Of a stretch of 64,000 nucleotides of DNA, positions 22,932 through 33,773 are shown one piece after another. Both the position numbers and the translations under genes were made by a program. The stretch is from Rhizoclosmatium globosum (lineage: Eukaryota; Chytridiomycota; Chytridiomycetes; Chytridiales; Chytriomycetaceae), in assembly GCA_002104985.1 (NCBI GenBank), contig MCGO01000009.1, forward strand, positions 558,001 to 622,000. Reading direction: 5' to 3'. The notes beneath the pieces were generated by a model. It was not told the origin of the DNA, searched no databases, and saw only the letters and a program-made list of their open reading frames with translations. Position 1 is the first letter of the stretch. Every line of letters begins with the position of its first letter.

Positions 22932-24603
22932 ATGGCACCAACCAAAGACAGCAGCATTGGAAGCAAGTGCGTTTCTTAGCTGGCATCTTAATTCCTCCCA
23001 ACACCGCTTCTCTGCTAACCACTGCCTCTCCCTCCCTCACCCAAACAGCAAACGCGGACGCGCAGCTTCTCTCTCGGACGACAGCGCTCCTGCTCCAAAA
23101 CAGCGCCGCACTGGAAAGGGCTCAGCCTCAGCAACATCAGTGCCAGCTACCATTCCAACCGTGTCCAAGCGCGAGGATGGCGTCGAGTGGATTGCATTCA
23201 CCGTAAGTGCAACTTCGTCTGTAGATGTCTTTTTTACTGTGCTAATTACCTATGTTTAGTATGAGGTGAAGGGTGCATCTATGCAGTTTGAAATTAGAAC
23301 CGACATTGACGCGCTGGATGAGAACGATATGGACCCCGAATGGAAGGCAGCTAATTGCGTGTATGCTGGCGCTACAGTGCCAAAGGCTGCCTATAAGGGC
23401 AACCGGTACAACTACGAAACATCTGTCAATACGATTGGTTGGAAGCTGTGCCACATTAACCCCGAGCTGTGTGGCAAGAAGGGACTTATCCAGCGTGCTG
23501 TCGATTCTTTCAGAAACAGGTTCGTTTGTTGCGAGGAACACTTTGTCAGTGATTCTGTGCTTGGCTGACCAAGGTTACACAGGTTTGATGAGCTTCGTTC
23601 TCGTCGAGTTTTGCGACAGGAAAAGTTTCTGAACGGCAGTTTACGCCAACGCGCTTTGATCAAGTCTGATGACTCTTCTTCAACCGGCAAGCCAGCTGCC
23701 GATGAAAATACTGTTGCTGCCACTCCACTGTACAGAAATCCCACAGAACTTCGTACTCCTCTTGTCACCCCGTACCTACAAGACAATGAAGATGACACCA
23801 ATGCATACCAGTTTCATACCTTGCAACAACAACTACAACTACAGCAACTATCCCCCAACTTTCTTCTCCAGGCCCAACAAACACCACACTTGGCCAGTTC
23901 TTCTTCAGCCGCCATGACTCCGCTTACTCCTTTTGATGCGGCCTTTGTTTCCAAATTTCTTCAACCTCTCACCCCACTTACCCCAAGACCAGACTCCCTC
24001 ATTGGCCGTCATCTCAGCAACAAGTTGAGACAGCCAAAGACTCTTTCCATCGAAACTATTCTATCTGCAAAGGTTAACAAGCTCCGTATTCATGTGGACA
24101 TTGAAAGAGTCGACGCTATTCTTGCTTCTGGCTCAACTGTTGGAACAAACTCTTCTTCAAGTAGTTCCACAACCATATCCTCCACAACTCCAATGGCCTC
24201 AACTACAAGTTCTGATGGTCTTATGGCAACTCAAGCTTTTGTCTGTAGTGCTGGTGCAGAAGATGGTAAAGACAGTATCAAGCGTTTTGCAAGCTCACAA
24301 GCCTTTCGCCGAGGAAACTGTGTATTTCCCCGTGCCTTGGATGGTTTGTCTCTCTTTTTGGAGCGTGTTCAAGAAACTGGTCTTTCGGCTTTATACGAAT
24401 ATATTCGCCCAGATGGTGCGATCGGCTGTGACATTGAAGCTTTGACGGCTCGCTTTGAGTACGAGGTGCTGATGAATGAAGTCAGTTGGAGAATTGCTGT
24501 CTTGAATCGGAAAGGCTTGACATGCGAAGAGTATGGTGGCAATGGATGCAAAGAGCTGTTGCAGCGTGCATTAGATACTTATCGCGGCAAATTTTTGAGC
24601 TAA
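22932..24603 (+). CDS. Protein with two DUF8032-like modules (possible fungal regulator)
   Basis: Exons 22932-22966, 23049-23202, 23260-23519, 23583-24603; phases agree, 489 aa. Start at 22932 gives MAPTKDSSIGSN then a basic nuclear-signal-like stretch KRGR...KQRR. Module 1 (about residues 58-150) has NCVYAGA, YKGNRYNYETSVNTIGWKL, and GKKGLIQRAVDSFRNRF, a pattern I associate with the fungal domain DUF8032. Module 2 at the C-terminus repeats it in diverged form: NCVFPRA, RFEYEVLMNEVSWRIAVLN, CKELLQRALDTYRGKF. Between them is a Gln-rich and Ser/Thr-rich linker (HTLQQQLQLQQL; Ser8-Thr run) typical of transcriptional regulators. Function unknown; nuclear role is inference from composition. Confidence 0.8.
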
Positions 24604-24735
24604 TCGTTTTTGGGTTGTGTATATTGATGTTGTTGGGAAGTTGTTCATTTTTTCAGTGCTAACTTATTCCTTTTCTACTGTACTTATTTCTGCATATTTA
24701 TTGGCATATTTTATTAAATATCATGGATTGAAGAG

Positions 24736-27700
24736 TTAGGTCAAAAAACTAACATTATAAGCAGCGTCCCATTCAGCGACAGGAGGAGGCTGTTCAATAT
24801 ATTGCTTACATCTGATGAACATCGCTTTGCTTGGTCCATCATCTTGAAGGACGTTGAGTGCTGATTCAAAAAATTCGGAAGCAGTCTTAAACTGCCGCCT
24901 TCTATACAAAGTCAGTCCCTTTGCATATAGTTCAAGCACTTCAAGCATCTGTTCTGACCGGTTCTCGGCCTTACGTCCATATAAGGCATAAATCTTCAAG
25001 GGTTCAGTACGAAGAACATGACTGACTCTGAACTTGATTGTGTCCAATTCTCGCAAATGGAAGTCCCCATTCACTTCCTTCTGAACAAATTCAGTAACAA
25101 TCATTTCCGTGAAATAGACTTGAGTGAGAGATTCCATATATTTTGCTAATGAGACTGTTTCTCCCACGCGAACAATTTCGGCTCGGTCTGGAGTTCCTAT
25201 GAATCCAGCAAATATTTGGCCAGTGTTGATCCCAACCGTGAGACTGACAGGCGGAAGTTCGTATTGCGCTAGAGTGTCGTTGAGGACTTTCATAGTCTCC
25301 TGTAGTTTGAAAGCACATTCACATGCATTGTATACATCTGTCGGGGTTTGTGACAAGAGTCCAAACATGGCTGATGTTGAGCCTGATGATAATTTATCCA
25401 TGAGTCCTATGAGAGAGTTAACTTGTGAATAGAAAACAAATGCGTGAATTAATGCGCCCACCTTCATGCTCGGATAATGTCTTTAACGTAATATTCAAGT
25501 GATCGTTCATCCAAGGAATCAATTTCTCTGGTTCAAGGGTATCAGATAGAGCTGTATATTGCCGAATATTTGCAAGAAGTGTGGCGACTTTGACTTTACT
25601 TCCACCTAATTCGCTTCCGTATTCTTGCATCACGCGATTAGCCAATTGCGGGGTGATGTACCTAGTGTTATTATAAAAATAAGTAATGAAGACACAAACA
25701 AGTACTATTTCACCTTTTTAAGCTAATGATGGCTCTTTCAAATTGTGTAACGTCTTCCAAAAAGACAATAATTAGTCTTCTGTTTAAACCAGTGGCGATT
25801 TCGACCTCGCTGACTTGTTTAATTTCATATTTGATACTTCGAATATGTTCTCCAAACTTTAAGGGACAGTGGTGTTGAATCGATTCAAGCAATTCCTTGG
25901 AATCGATTATTTTCTGAATATCCTTAATCAGTCTTTCATTTGCATCGACGTTGAAGAGGTCTTTGAATGGCCGTGATTGGATTGATTGTATAATTTCGGG
26001 GTCCAATTCCATTTGATTTGGATAATTGACTGCTCGGATTGCACCAGCGTCATCAATTGTGATTATCAAGTTCCGAACGGAGTGTAAGACTAGTTGCAGA
26101 TAGTTGTAGGTGTCGCTTGCTATTTGGGCAAATTCGTCGCGCTTTTTGAGGAGCAGCTTTTTGTCCAAAGCAACCGTGGCTAATAAGCGTATTAATATTC
26201 TGGACAAATGAAACGAATCGTACCTTGGCCGGCGAAATATGCTGCGAGTCTTTCATCCTCCGAGTTGAAAGATCCTTCGTTCTTGTTTAGAATCTGCAAG
26301 ACTCCGAAAATATGTCCTTCTGTATTAATTAATGGTGCTGATAGAATATTTCTAGTGTTGTATCCTGTTTGCTTATCGACTTCAGGGTTGAATCTGAATA
26401 ATTACTTAGTAACGTGTCAATATCCCATGAAAAAAATACCTCCGATCTTGCAAAACATTTGGAACATTGATTATGACTAAGAAGGAAAGTTTCAGAAACT
26501 TTTGATACTTATAACACAATCCGTTCAATTTCCTCACCTCCTTGCCTGAACGTACATCCAGCAATTCCTTTGTCCACAGACAAGTGTATCTTTTGCACAG
26601 AATCATTACAAATAATCTTAGAAATCAAATCATGCGTCTCAGTATCAGGAAGGAATAAACCAGACCGGTCACTATTTAACAATCGTTTTGAATCCCGAAT
26701 AATACGAGAAGCTAACTCGTCCACGTTTGAAGCTCCGCGAATTGATGTAGCGCTGTCAATAACCAAATTGTACTGTTCTTCAAGGATTCGGAATCGTTCG
26801 TGGAGATTGAATGTTGTCATTCCGTGGATTAGCTGAGTTGCCATATGACTGAATAGGAATTCGTCGGTGGAATCAAATGATGTTGCATCTCCTTTCGTGT
26901 TCATTTTGTTGATTGCTTGAAGGACTCCGAGTACGACGCCAGATTCATTGATTATTGGAACCGAGAGAAGTGACAAAGGTTTCCCATTAAACCCTCTTGC
27001 ATCGACTTCAACGTTGAAATCGGGGTTATTCCCGACTTCATCGGTTATATTGCATATTTTCTTCGTTGTCACACACTGGCCTGCGATTCCAGCGTCCTTT
27101 AATTCAAATTTCTTGTCACGAATCAAAGCCTTTTCCAGGCGGTTAAGGTCTGGGCTGTAATCTGCGGCAAACAGGTTTCCCGAAACGGAGTCGATCAGGT
27201 ACATCATAGTGTGTTGGCATGTGAGCATTAGTTTCGCGTCCGTTAAAGATTTGAAAACGAGGTGTTCCAAGACTTCAACTGAGGAAGCGCGATTGTGCTT
27301 CATTCCAAGGAGGTAGTGCGCGTTTTGAAGTACGAAACATGACTTTCGAAGAAGTTCATTATCGGGAGATGGTGGAAGATTGGTATCAATGGAAGCTGAT
27401 GTGAATCCGTTGTCCACCAGACTTCGGAATAGGACGGTTCCATTTACAGTTGGCGACGGTCGTGGCTGTGAGGGTGTGGCTTTTTCGAGCTTTTCTTCAG
27501 TCTTAGGAGCAATATTACGTGTAGGCTTGGGCTTGCTTGGTTTACCTATGGTCAATTTCAGTGAAAACAATGTGGTTAGTTACCAATGGTACCTTGACTA
27601 TATAAGGCTTGAACTACTCCCAATATAGCTGATATTCCTTTTTGCTTGGATAATGCTTTGAATGTTAAGGCTGGTAAAATTAAGTCAGAAACGTGTATTT

Positions 27701-28803
27701 GAAAGGAAAGTACATTACGATTTGCGCGACCCATAAGATCCAAGAGTTTACAAGTTTTGGCTTGGATATCCAAGTCCAAACTGTACTTTTGAAGAATATG
27801 GAGAAGGATTGCGACACCCCCTCGATCAAACAACGAATCTTGAGCAATGATCACTTTGGTATGAAAAGTCAGGAATTTCGCATTCGCAAGAAAGGAAAAC
27901 GACTGTACCGTTTCCCGTCGCGATACTTATTAAAGCATCTAATGCTGAAACAACCTCGTCAGGTTGACTCGCCTTGTCTGCCAAACGAAACAAATGCTCA
28001 TCCGCCAAAATCTCTTCCTTCACAAGAGTTAAACGATCCCTCATTTTCTTTTCTTTAATCTGAGGTGGAAGTTCCTGTTCACTCAGGTCTCCATCTGATT
28101 CATTGACGTATCTTGATTTTCTTCTTCCTCGAGAATCTTTCCGTTTTGGTGGGTTTGCTTGCGATAAAAGTGGAGGCGGATCATCATCAGTAGGAGGGGT
28201 TTGGTGCTTGATTAAGGCGGGATGTAGAGGCCATGCATTCACTTTGTCCGAGTGGAATGGTTTTGGTTTTGACCGTGTTTCGTATTCTGGTCGGGAAGTT
28301 GTTAGATCGGGTAAACCGTCATCGATACTTCTGGCTTTAGTGCGTTTAATTGGTTTGGTGGCATCGAGAACGTGAAGTGAAGGGAATTTTGGTGTTGATG
28401 AAGGTGGAAGGTGGACAAGATGTTGGCGTTGTGCTTTCACGGAATTTGCAGCGTATGGGCTTGTTGTGAACCGTTTCATGTAGTTTAATGTGTCTTGCTC
28501 TTTCATTGCAGCAGTTGCTTTCATAGTGGATACATGGCTGTTGTAGTTTGGGCCGATACCACTTCCGAAGGGAATCAACTTCAGAGGAGTTTTCCCATTT
28601 GATTGGAAAATAACTGGTGTTTGGGTTACTTTTGGGGTGTGGGATGTTTGTGCCTGCAAATAGTTGGGTTCAACTGGTTTGGTGTCTTCAACGTAAAGGT
28701 CAATCTGTTCGAGAGGAGGATCAAGTCCATCAGCAGCAACTAATGTTTGTACTGATGCACCGTGACTGGCTACCGCAACGTCTAATTGAGAGTCCGGATC
28801 CAT
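24736..28803 (-). CDS. GAF-GAF-PAS protein with degenerate class III nucleotidyl cyclase domain
   Basis: Nine exons: 28803-27909, 27838-27719, 27670-27593, 27545-26538, 26476-26440, 26393-26224, 26179-25714, 25661-25462, 25421-24736; every phase agrees, 1,219 aa. Residues 1-270 are Pro/Ser-rich; about 280-390 look armadillo-like. Two PDE-type GAF domains follow (about 450-605 and 640-769), each with an NK...F...DE signature (NKMNTKG..FDSTDE; NKNEGSFNSEDE) and RFNPEVDKQTGYNTRNIL. A PAS-like domain (about 770-925) precedes the cyclase fold. There, the metal Asp of FADI is Asn (LANIRQYT), the second metal Asp of the GDxxxAxFG motif is Gly (SGSTSAMFG), and the VNxAxR Asn and Arg are Ser and Tyr (VSLAKYME). 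The base-recognition DK is kept. A TPR-like tail ending PPPVAEWD matches bacterial-type cyclases. Likely a sensor with an inactive cyclase domain. Confidence 0.88.
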
Positions 28804-29108
28804 TGAGTATTTTTTCGGCTTCTGGAAAGAATTCCGTTTCAACCAATCACTGTGCGAAGAAGTAAGCCTTTCAATTTGAGTGAATTCGTACAATAAATGA
28901 CGGTATTTCTTATTACGATAAGTAGTCAAGTGAATTTATTAGTTGATTGAAATGATCAGGACTAAAAGGTAGCCTTCTTCTAAACTTCCTTTATCTGTTC
29001 TTGATTGTTGTAAGGACTGACGCTTTGCATTCACGCTTCTTGGAGGATTCACTTGACAGTTGGAACTGTGCTTTCTCTCTTCCTTTTTCATAAACCAAAT
29101 TTCAAAAA
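28804..29108. promoter_or_regulatory. Divergent intergenic region, GAF-pseudocyclase / complex-I-like gene
   Basis: 305 bp between opposite start codons. AT-rich near 28910-28960. An in-frame extension upstream of the chosen ATG at 28803 has no other ATG. No recognisable motif. Confidence 0.45.
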
Positions 29109-29978
29109 ATGGTAACCCTCCTTACCCCATGAAGTTGCAATTGCTCACCAATCATACAGGGCGGAGGTGCTAGATTTGCTCACCCTAAATGGGTCTGGAC
29201 GTAAGTTGTTTTTATTTGGGTATTGTGATAGTAGTTACTGACAGGGGATCTGTCTAGTTACTACGGAGGATGGTGGCCTGAGCCAAAGGGAGCCGCCCTC
29301 AACTCTGTCATTACGATGGGAGCCATTCTCGGTCTGACTGGTGTTGCGTGGTCCGTCTCTGCTGACCGTGAGGTGGGTGGTCTTCGGTTTTTCTGGTGGT
29401 GGTTTTGTGTTGTGAGCTAACATGTTCTTCTGACTGTGCAGAGAAGACTCATGTACCCTCAGAACTGGATTCCTTCAATGCTGTGGGCTAAGGAGTTCCA
29501 TGTATGTTGTCACGCTGAGAGAGTGGAACTTGAGCGAGTTGGGCGAGAGACACTAGGGCTTCCCCTTATCCGTACATGAGGCATGCAAACAGTAGATCGT
29601 ACCTGGAGTAACAGAAATGGGAAGCGATGATTATGTTTGTTTGGAGGCAGACGATACTCGACAATGCTGTGCATGAGTCCAAATGGCCCTGGGATTCACG
29701 ACTGAGGAAGATTCATCAAATTAAATGCAAATCAACAATGCAAATAATACGGATATTCGGGGTATCGAGCGGGATGATATGCTGGATTGAGCGGCAATCG
29801 ATAGATTTTGACTGTGCCAGAATGACTGCCCTGAGAAATCCTAACCATGACATTACAGGACCCTCAACACGTTGCTTTCTGGAAGGAGCAGCTTGCCAAG
29901 GAAGGACGTGAATGGATTGAACCAATTCCGGACTCGATGAAGAGCTGGTGGCCATTGTACCGTAACTCCCAGAAATAA
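29109..29978 (+). CDS. Small single-helix protein resembling a complex I accessory subunit
   Basis: Exons 29109-29111 (the ATG alone), 29160-29200, 29258-29372, 29442-29501, 29859-29978; phases agree, 112 aa. Spliced protein: MGGGARFAHPKWVWT, YYGGWWPEPKGAALNSV, one hydrophobic helix (ITMGAILGLTGVAWSV), then SADRERRLMYPQNWIPSML and a hydrophilic tail ending MKSWWPLYRNSQK. The HPK-WT-GGWW-P-N-helix-SAxRE layout resembles small fungal complex I membrane-arm subunits, but I cannot name the subunit with confidence. The first acceptor choice (29257) is forced by a stop in the alternative. The last intron is 357 nt, far longer than its neighbours. AATAAA lies 73 bp past the stop. Confidence 0.78.
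29502..29858 (+). other. Unusually long intron (357 nt)
   Basis: Lies in the complex-I-like gene, with a GTATGT donor and a CATTACAG acceptor. A GATGAT and a later CTGA occur, but not in a convincing C/D snoRNA arrangement. Flanking exons join in frame without it. Confidence 0.6.
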
Positions 29979-30050
29979 GTAAAGTAGGCATTCATGTCCT
30001 ACCGAATGTGTGTAATTCAGCAAACCTTTCTTTGATACCAAAGGTTGTTG

Positions 30051-30056
30051 AATAAA
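30051..30056 (+). terminator. AATAAA polyadenylation signal
   Basis: AATAAA 73 bp downstream of the complex-I-like stop codon and only 23 bp before the PUS1 start codon, showing how tightly the two genes are packed. Confidence 0.5.
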
Positions 30057-30078
30057 AGAAGACTATAAAAAAAAAAGA

Positions 30079-31722
30079 ATGAAACGAGAACACGAAGAGG
30101 AGGAAGAAGTGGATGCAGCCAACAAGGCACCGCGCACCGAGGCCGACGCCACCACCGAAGACCAAGCCCAAGCCGCAGATCAAGCCCAAGTTGCCGCGGC
30201 GGTCAAGCCCAAGAAGGCGCCGAAGCAGCGAATGGCGATCCTCTTTGGCTACTGCGGCACCGGCTACAAGGGCTCGCAGTTGAACCCGGGCCAGCCGACA
30301 ATCGAGCGCGATCTGATGGATGCATTTGCAAAGAGCGGTGCAATCACAGAGGAAAACAACGACCCGAAGAAGGTCTGTGTTGTTCTTTCTCGTAAGGAGA
30401 ACTGTGCTGTACTGACACGCTGCTGCTTTACCCTAGGTCGGTCTCAACAGATGTGCTCGTACCGACAAGGGCGTACATGCTGCCGGGAACGTGGTTTCAC
30501 TGAAACTCTTTGCCCTTGAAAACTTGGTTGAAAAGGTCAACGCGTGTCTGCCTCCTCAAATCCGTATTTATGGTACTTGAAACATTGCTCGGTTGGATCT
30601 CTAATGGATTACACGATGCCCCTGCAGATGCATTCCAAGTAAACTCCTCTTTCAATGCTAAGAATCACTGTGGCGGTCGTCAATACGAATACTCGCTTCC
30701 AACATATATGCTCAGACCCGCACCACATCAGTTGTATCCTCATTCAGCTTTATCTGACCTCGTCCACCCGGAACTTGACAGGGAAGAAGAAAGTGCTGTG
30801 GGAGAGCCTTGGACGGTTATCGACTCGTACGAAGATGTATGCAAATACAGACTGGATCCAGATTCATTGGCTCATTTGCGTGCTTGCTTGAAGGAATATG
30901 AAGGGTAGGTCTTTACACTCTCAACTTTTCCCTCCCACTTCTTACACCCCTCCTTTTTTTTTTCCTCCTCTATCCTTAAATCAGGACCCACAACTTCCAC
31001 AACTTTACTGTCGGTGTGCGGTTCAATGAAAAGAATGCTGGAAGATACATGAAGTCTTTTATTGCGTGTGATCCTTATGTGCGTGCTGATGGTGTCGAGT
31101 GGATCAGTCTTCGTGTCAATGGACAGTCATTTATGTTGCACCAAATTCGTAAAATGGTTGGGTTGGTCGTGATGATGGTTCGTACCAAGACTCCTGCTAC
31201 ACTGGTTGCGAAAGCGTACAAGGAGGACAGAATCAACATTCCAAAAGCACCTGGTATGTCTTTGCACGCTCTCTCAAACGATTACCTAACTTCATACATT
31301 TTATTTCTTGTAACTAGCTCTTGGATTGTTGCTTCGTAAGGTGAGATCTCTACTGATGGGTCTTCGTGAAACTCATTCTCCTCCACAAAAATACCCACAA
31401 CTAGCCAACATTCGACTCCTTCAACAAACAAATCAAAAACCAGCACGAAGATTCCCGGAAACTCATTGAATTCGACAACTACGCTGATCTCGTGAATCCG
31501 TTTGTGGAAGAGTGGGTCAACAAGGACATGTACAAGGAAGAGTCTGAGAAGCACGTGTACATGAACTGGTTACTGCATGTGGATGAACGGAGCTTGAATT
31601 TCTCTTGGTGGTTGACCAAGGAGGGGACAATTCAGTTGAGTTTGAAGCCTACCGATGAGGCGCTTTTGAAGGAGGAGGATGATGTGGGTGGCGGCGGCGA
31701 TAGGCATCGTGAGGAAGATTAA
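30079..31722 (+). CDS. PUS1: tRNA pseudouridine synthase 1 (TruA family)
   Basis: Isomerises specific uridines in tRNA and other RNAs. Exons 30079-30372, 30437-30572, 30628-30904, 30985-31253, 31318-31340, 31405-31722; phases agree, 438 aa. N-terminus is charged (MKREHEEEEE) with a Lys-rich nuclear-type segment (KPKKAPKQR). The TruA core begins MAILFGYCGTGYKGSQ. The catalytic loop is NRCARTDKGVHAAGN, with the essential Asp. Then SFNAKNHCGGRQYEYSLPTY, THNFHNFT, and FMLHQIRKMVGLVVMMVR, all diagnostic for the eukaryotic Pus1 branch. Exon 5 is only 23 nt. The C-terminal extension is acidic and Gly-rich. Its start lies 100 bp after the preceding gene and it converges with the small secreted-peptide gene. 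Confidence 0.95.
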
Positions 31723-31868
31723 TCTCTATCAATTTCTTTTGGTTGTGGTTGTTGCGTGTGCTGTTTTGCTTTCTGGGATTAGGCAATAAAACAAGAAGTG
31801 GGTTCATATTGACTTCAAGTTTATTATACATCATGAGAAAGAAAGAATACCCGATTCAATCATGTCAT

Positions 31869-32006
31869 TCAAACTTGAACTGGCTTTCTACGCAACAACT
31901 TTCTCTTGACGAGGGCCTTGTCTCTTGGTTCAGAGGCGGCGGAGGCAAGAGCAACGAATGCGCAAAGAACGACCGCGGAGAGGAGAAAGTAACGAGTAAT
32001 GTTCAT
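31869..32006 (-). CDS. Tiny secreted cationic peptide precursor
   Basis: Single exon, 45 aa. The N-terminus MNITRYFLLSAVVLCAFVALASA is a strong signal peptide with an ASA-type cleavage site. About 20 residues remain after cleavage, beginning AASEPRDKALV and ending in a very basic tail with KR and RR pairs (VKRKLLRRK). It lacks cysteines. Dibasic sites could be Kex2-type processing points, so a peptide signal or an envelope-active cationic peptide are both possible; I assign neither. A TATAAA lies about 130 bp upstream. It sits next to another small secreted protein on the same strand. The ORF is short, so transcript evidence would matter, but signal-peptide quality and promoter support it. 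Confidence 0.65.
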   Translation of the reverse strand: MNITRYFLLSAVVLCAFVALASAASEPRDKALVKRKLLRRKPVQV

Positions 32007-32422
32007 TGATTTTTGGAAACTGTTTTTGGGGGTTAGGGAAATGAGAGAAGGGAATTTATTCTGGGGAAAAAGGAGGCAATTTCCAAGTTTAGAAAAATGT
32101 GGCGCTATCACTGTTCTGTGGAAATGACGCGAGGTTTATATGCATGCATGATTGTATTTCAGGATTATCCTGAGCATTGGCTTTGAGTGTTTGCAATTGA
32201 AGGATGAATCAACACGATCAAGGCTTTTTCAGAACATTGAAGTTAATAAATTGAAGGGAGGGGAGTCACATCTTTAATATACTGATCCATTAAGGGAGGT
32301 TGTCGCTTTCACTATCATGATAGATACAGACTAGTAGTTTATTCAACTGCACGTAGAAACACAAGAATTCCAAATACTAATACATAGATACATAATTATT
32401 CCAAACAAACTATCCATTTCCA
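32007..32422. promoter_or_regulatory. Intergenic region with TATA box for the cationic peptide gene
   Basis: 416 bp. On the minus strand TATAAA occurs at 32140-32135, preceded by a GCATGCATGCA repeat (32142-32152), about 130 bp before the start codon of the peptide gene. The rest is AT-rich and includes the 3' UTR of the Cys-rich gene. No other ORF is convincing. Confidence 0.5.
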
Positions 32423-32698
32423 TCAAAAGTGATTACGCTTCTTGAGAGAAGTACAGGTTCCATCCAAACAGTGTCCTGGACAGAACGAACCACACGATCC
32501 ACAGTGGTTCTCGGACGTGAACAAATTGACGCATCGTTCATTACACATTGTCAAACCGGTTCCACACGCAAGCTCTTGGGGCTGGCGCTTCTTGATGATT
32601 GGAGGTTGGGGTTTAGTGGATTTGCGGAGGAGCGCGGCGTCAATGGAGAGGACGAGGAGGGTCACGAGGAGGATGAAGAGTTGGAGCTTGAATTGCAT
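32423..32698 (-). CDS. Small secreted cysteine-rich protein (8 Cys)
   Basis: Single exon, 91 aa. Signal peptide MQFKLQLFILLVTLLVLSIDA, then a Lys/Pro-rich pro-like segment ending IIKKR (Kex2-type dibasic site), then a compact domain with eight cysteines: CGTGLTMC, NERCVNLF, HCGSCGSFC, GHCLDGTC. The spacing C-x6-C-x3-C-x9-C-x2-C-x3-C-x3-C-x4-C, with the xCGxCG core, resembles cysteine-rich repeats found in many secreted eukaryotic and myxobacterial proteins. Ends in a basic tail KKRNHF. Secreted or wall-associated; activity unknown. A TATA-like TTTAAAAAGG lies about 90 bp upstream on the minus strand. Neighbour of the cationic peptide gene, the two forming a small secretome pair. Confidence 0.8.
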   Translation of the reverse strand: MQFKLQLFILLVTLLVLSIDAALLRKSTKPQPPIIKKRQPQELACGTGLTMCNERCVNLFTSENHCGSCGSFCPGHCLDGTCTSLKKRNHF

Positions 32699-33057
32699 TC
32701 TTTTTTCTTTGGTTGGTTGGTTTGTGTCTTGAGGGAGATTTCTTTTGTTGAAGGAAAGAAGGGGGAAGGGGTTGTCCCTCCTTCCTTTTTAAATGAGTTG
32801 AGTTATGGGAGGAGGCGCATGGAAAGTTAGCGAAGATCGAGGCGCCTTTTCCATAAAGAGGTAAGAATTCTCAATTTTCCTTTCACAAGTATTTTCGCTG
32901 TTCTTTTAATAGTTCATGAGAATAAGAGAGCAACTATGCGGATATACATTTTATAGAATTCACACGATGGAATTCTCTCAGTCTTCTTCTCTTCTCTCTT
33001 CTCCTTTCCAAAAGTATATTTCTTTCCTTTTTCCAGTCCCACAAAAGAACATCAACT
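32699..33057. promoter_or_regulatory. Divergent region, Cys-rich protein / TIM9
   Basis: 359 bp between opposite start codons. TATA-like TTTAAAAAGG for the minus gene near 32786-32795. CT-rich tract (TCTTCTTCTCTTCTCTCTTCTCC, 32979-33003 region) ahead of TIM9. No ORF of note. Confidence 0.5.
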
Positions 33058-33773
33058 ATGAATGCCGCCGAATCAGCACAACGTAGACTGGTAAGACCTT
33101 CTCGTTTCGTATACTGTCATTCAATGCATAGCGTTTGTCTGCGAACGGGGAGCATGAATGCAGATCAGAGACTGAATTGCTAAGACTGATTGACTTCACC
33201 CCATTCTCCATAAACAGTTCAAGGACAACTACGCAGCCATGAGTAACATGGTCGATATCTGTTTCCGGGACTGTGTGAACGACTTTACATCAAAGACTTT
33301 GAGTGGGAAGGAGGTGAGGTGTTGTGCTTGAGAAGAAAGAGAAACGAGGAGTGGATTTCGAAGATATGTTCCGGGGCTTTTGTATGAACCTATGGTCGGC
33401 CTGGGAATTCTATTGAATCGAGTAGGGGAATGCAGTTGGAGCACATCAACGATCGATTGTTATGGTGGACAGGCGTTTTTAAGAAGGCGATGAGTGTAAT
33501 GTTAGGGAAATTAAATGCGAGAGTGTACGATTTGAAAAGAAATGAAGGAGGTTGCATAAAGGAAGAGATGAGTTCAGATTGAGGCTTCAGATGATCTTTG
33601 CACACAACAAACTGTCTGCATGGAAATCAAAGTATGGTCCAGTTATCTAATATTCAATCAAATAGGAAACATGCGTGAAACGGTGTACTGAAAAGTTCTT
33701 GAAGTTGTCTATGCGTGTTGATTTCAATGCAGCTGCATTCCATATGGAGCAGCAAAAAGCGGGAGCTCTTTAA
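33058..33773 (+). CDS. TIM9: Mitochondrial intermembrane-space chaperone Tim9
   Basis: Small Tim chaperone that, as a Tim9-Tim10 hexamer, escorts hydrophobic carrier and membrane proteins across the intermembrane space. Exons 33058-33090, 33218-33313, 33666-33773, all phase 0; 78 aa, the normal family size. Twin CX3C motifs are intact: CFRDC and CVKRC. The segment DICFRDCVNDFTSKTLSGKE and the following RCTEKFLKLSMRV identify Tim9 rather than Tim10 or Tim8/13. The C-terminus is short (FHMEQQKAGAL). The second intron is 352 nt, much longer than typical here. Confidence 0.95.
33314..33665 (+). other. Unusually long intron (352 nt)
   Basis: Second TIM9 intron, with a GTGAGG donor and an AAATAG acceptor. 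Purine-rich 5' half. No ORF continues into either exon and no RNA gene was recognised. Confidence 0.6.

Noticed and set aside
29502..29858. Box C/D snoRNA inside the long intron
   Set aside because: GATGAT and CTGA elements occur, but box C does not match RTGATGA and no terminal stem was clear.
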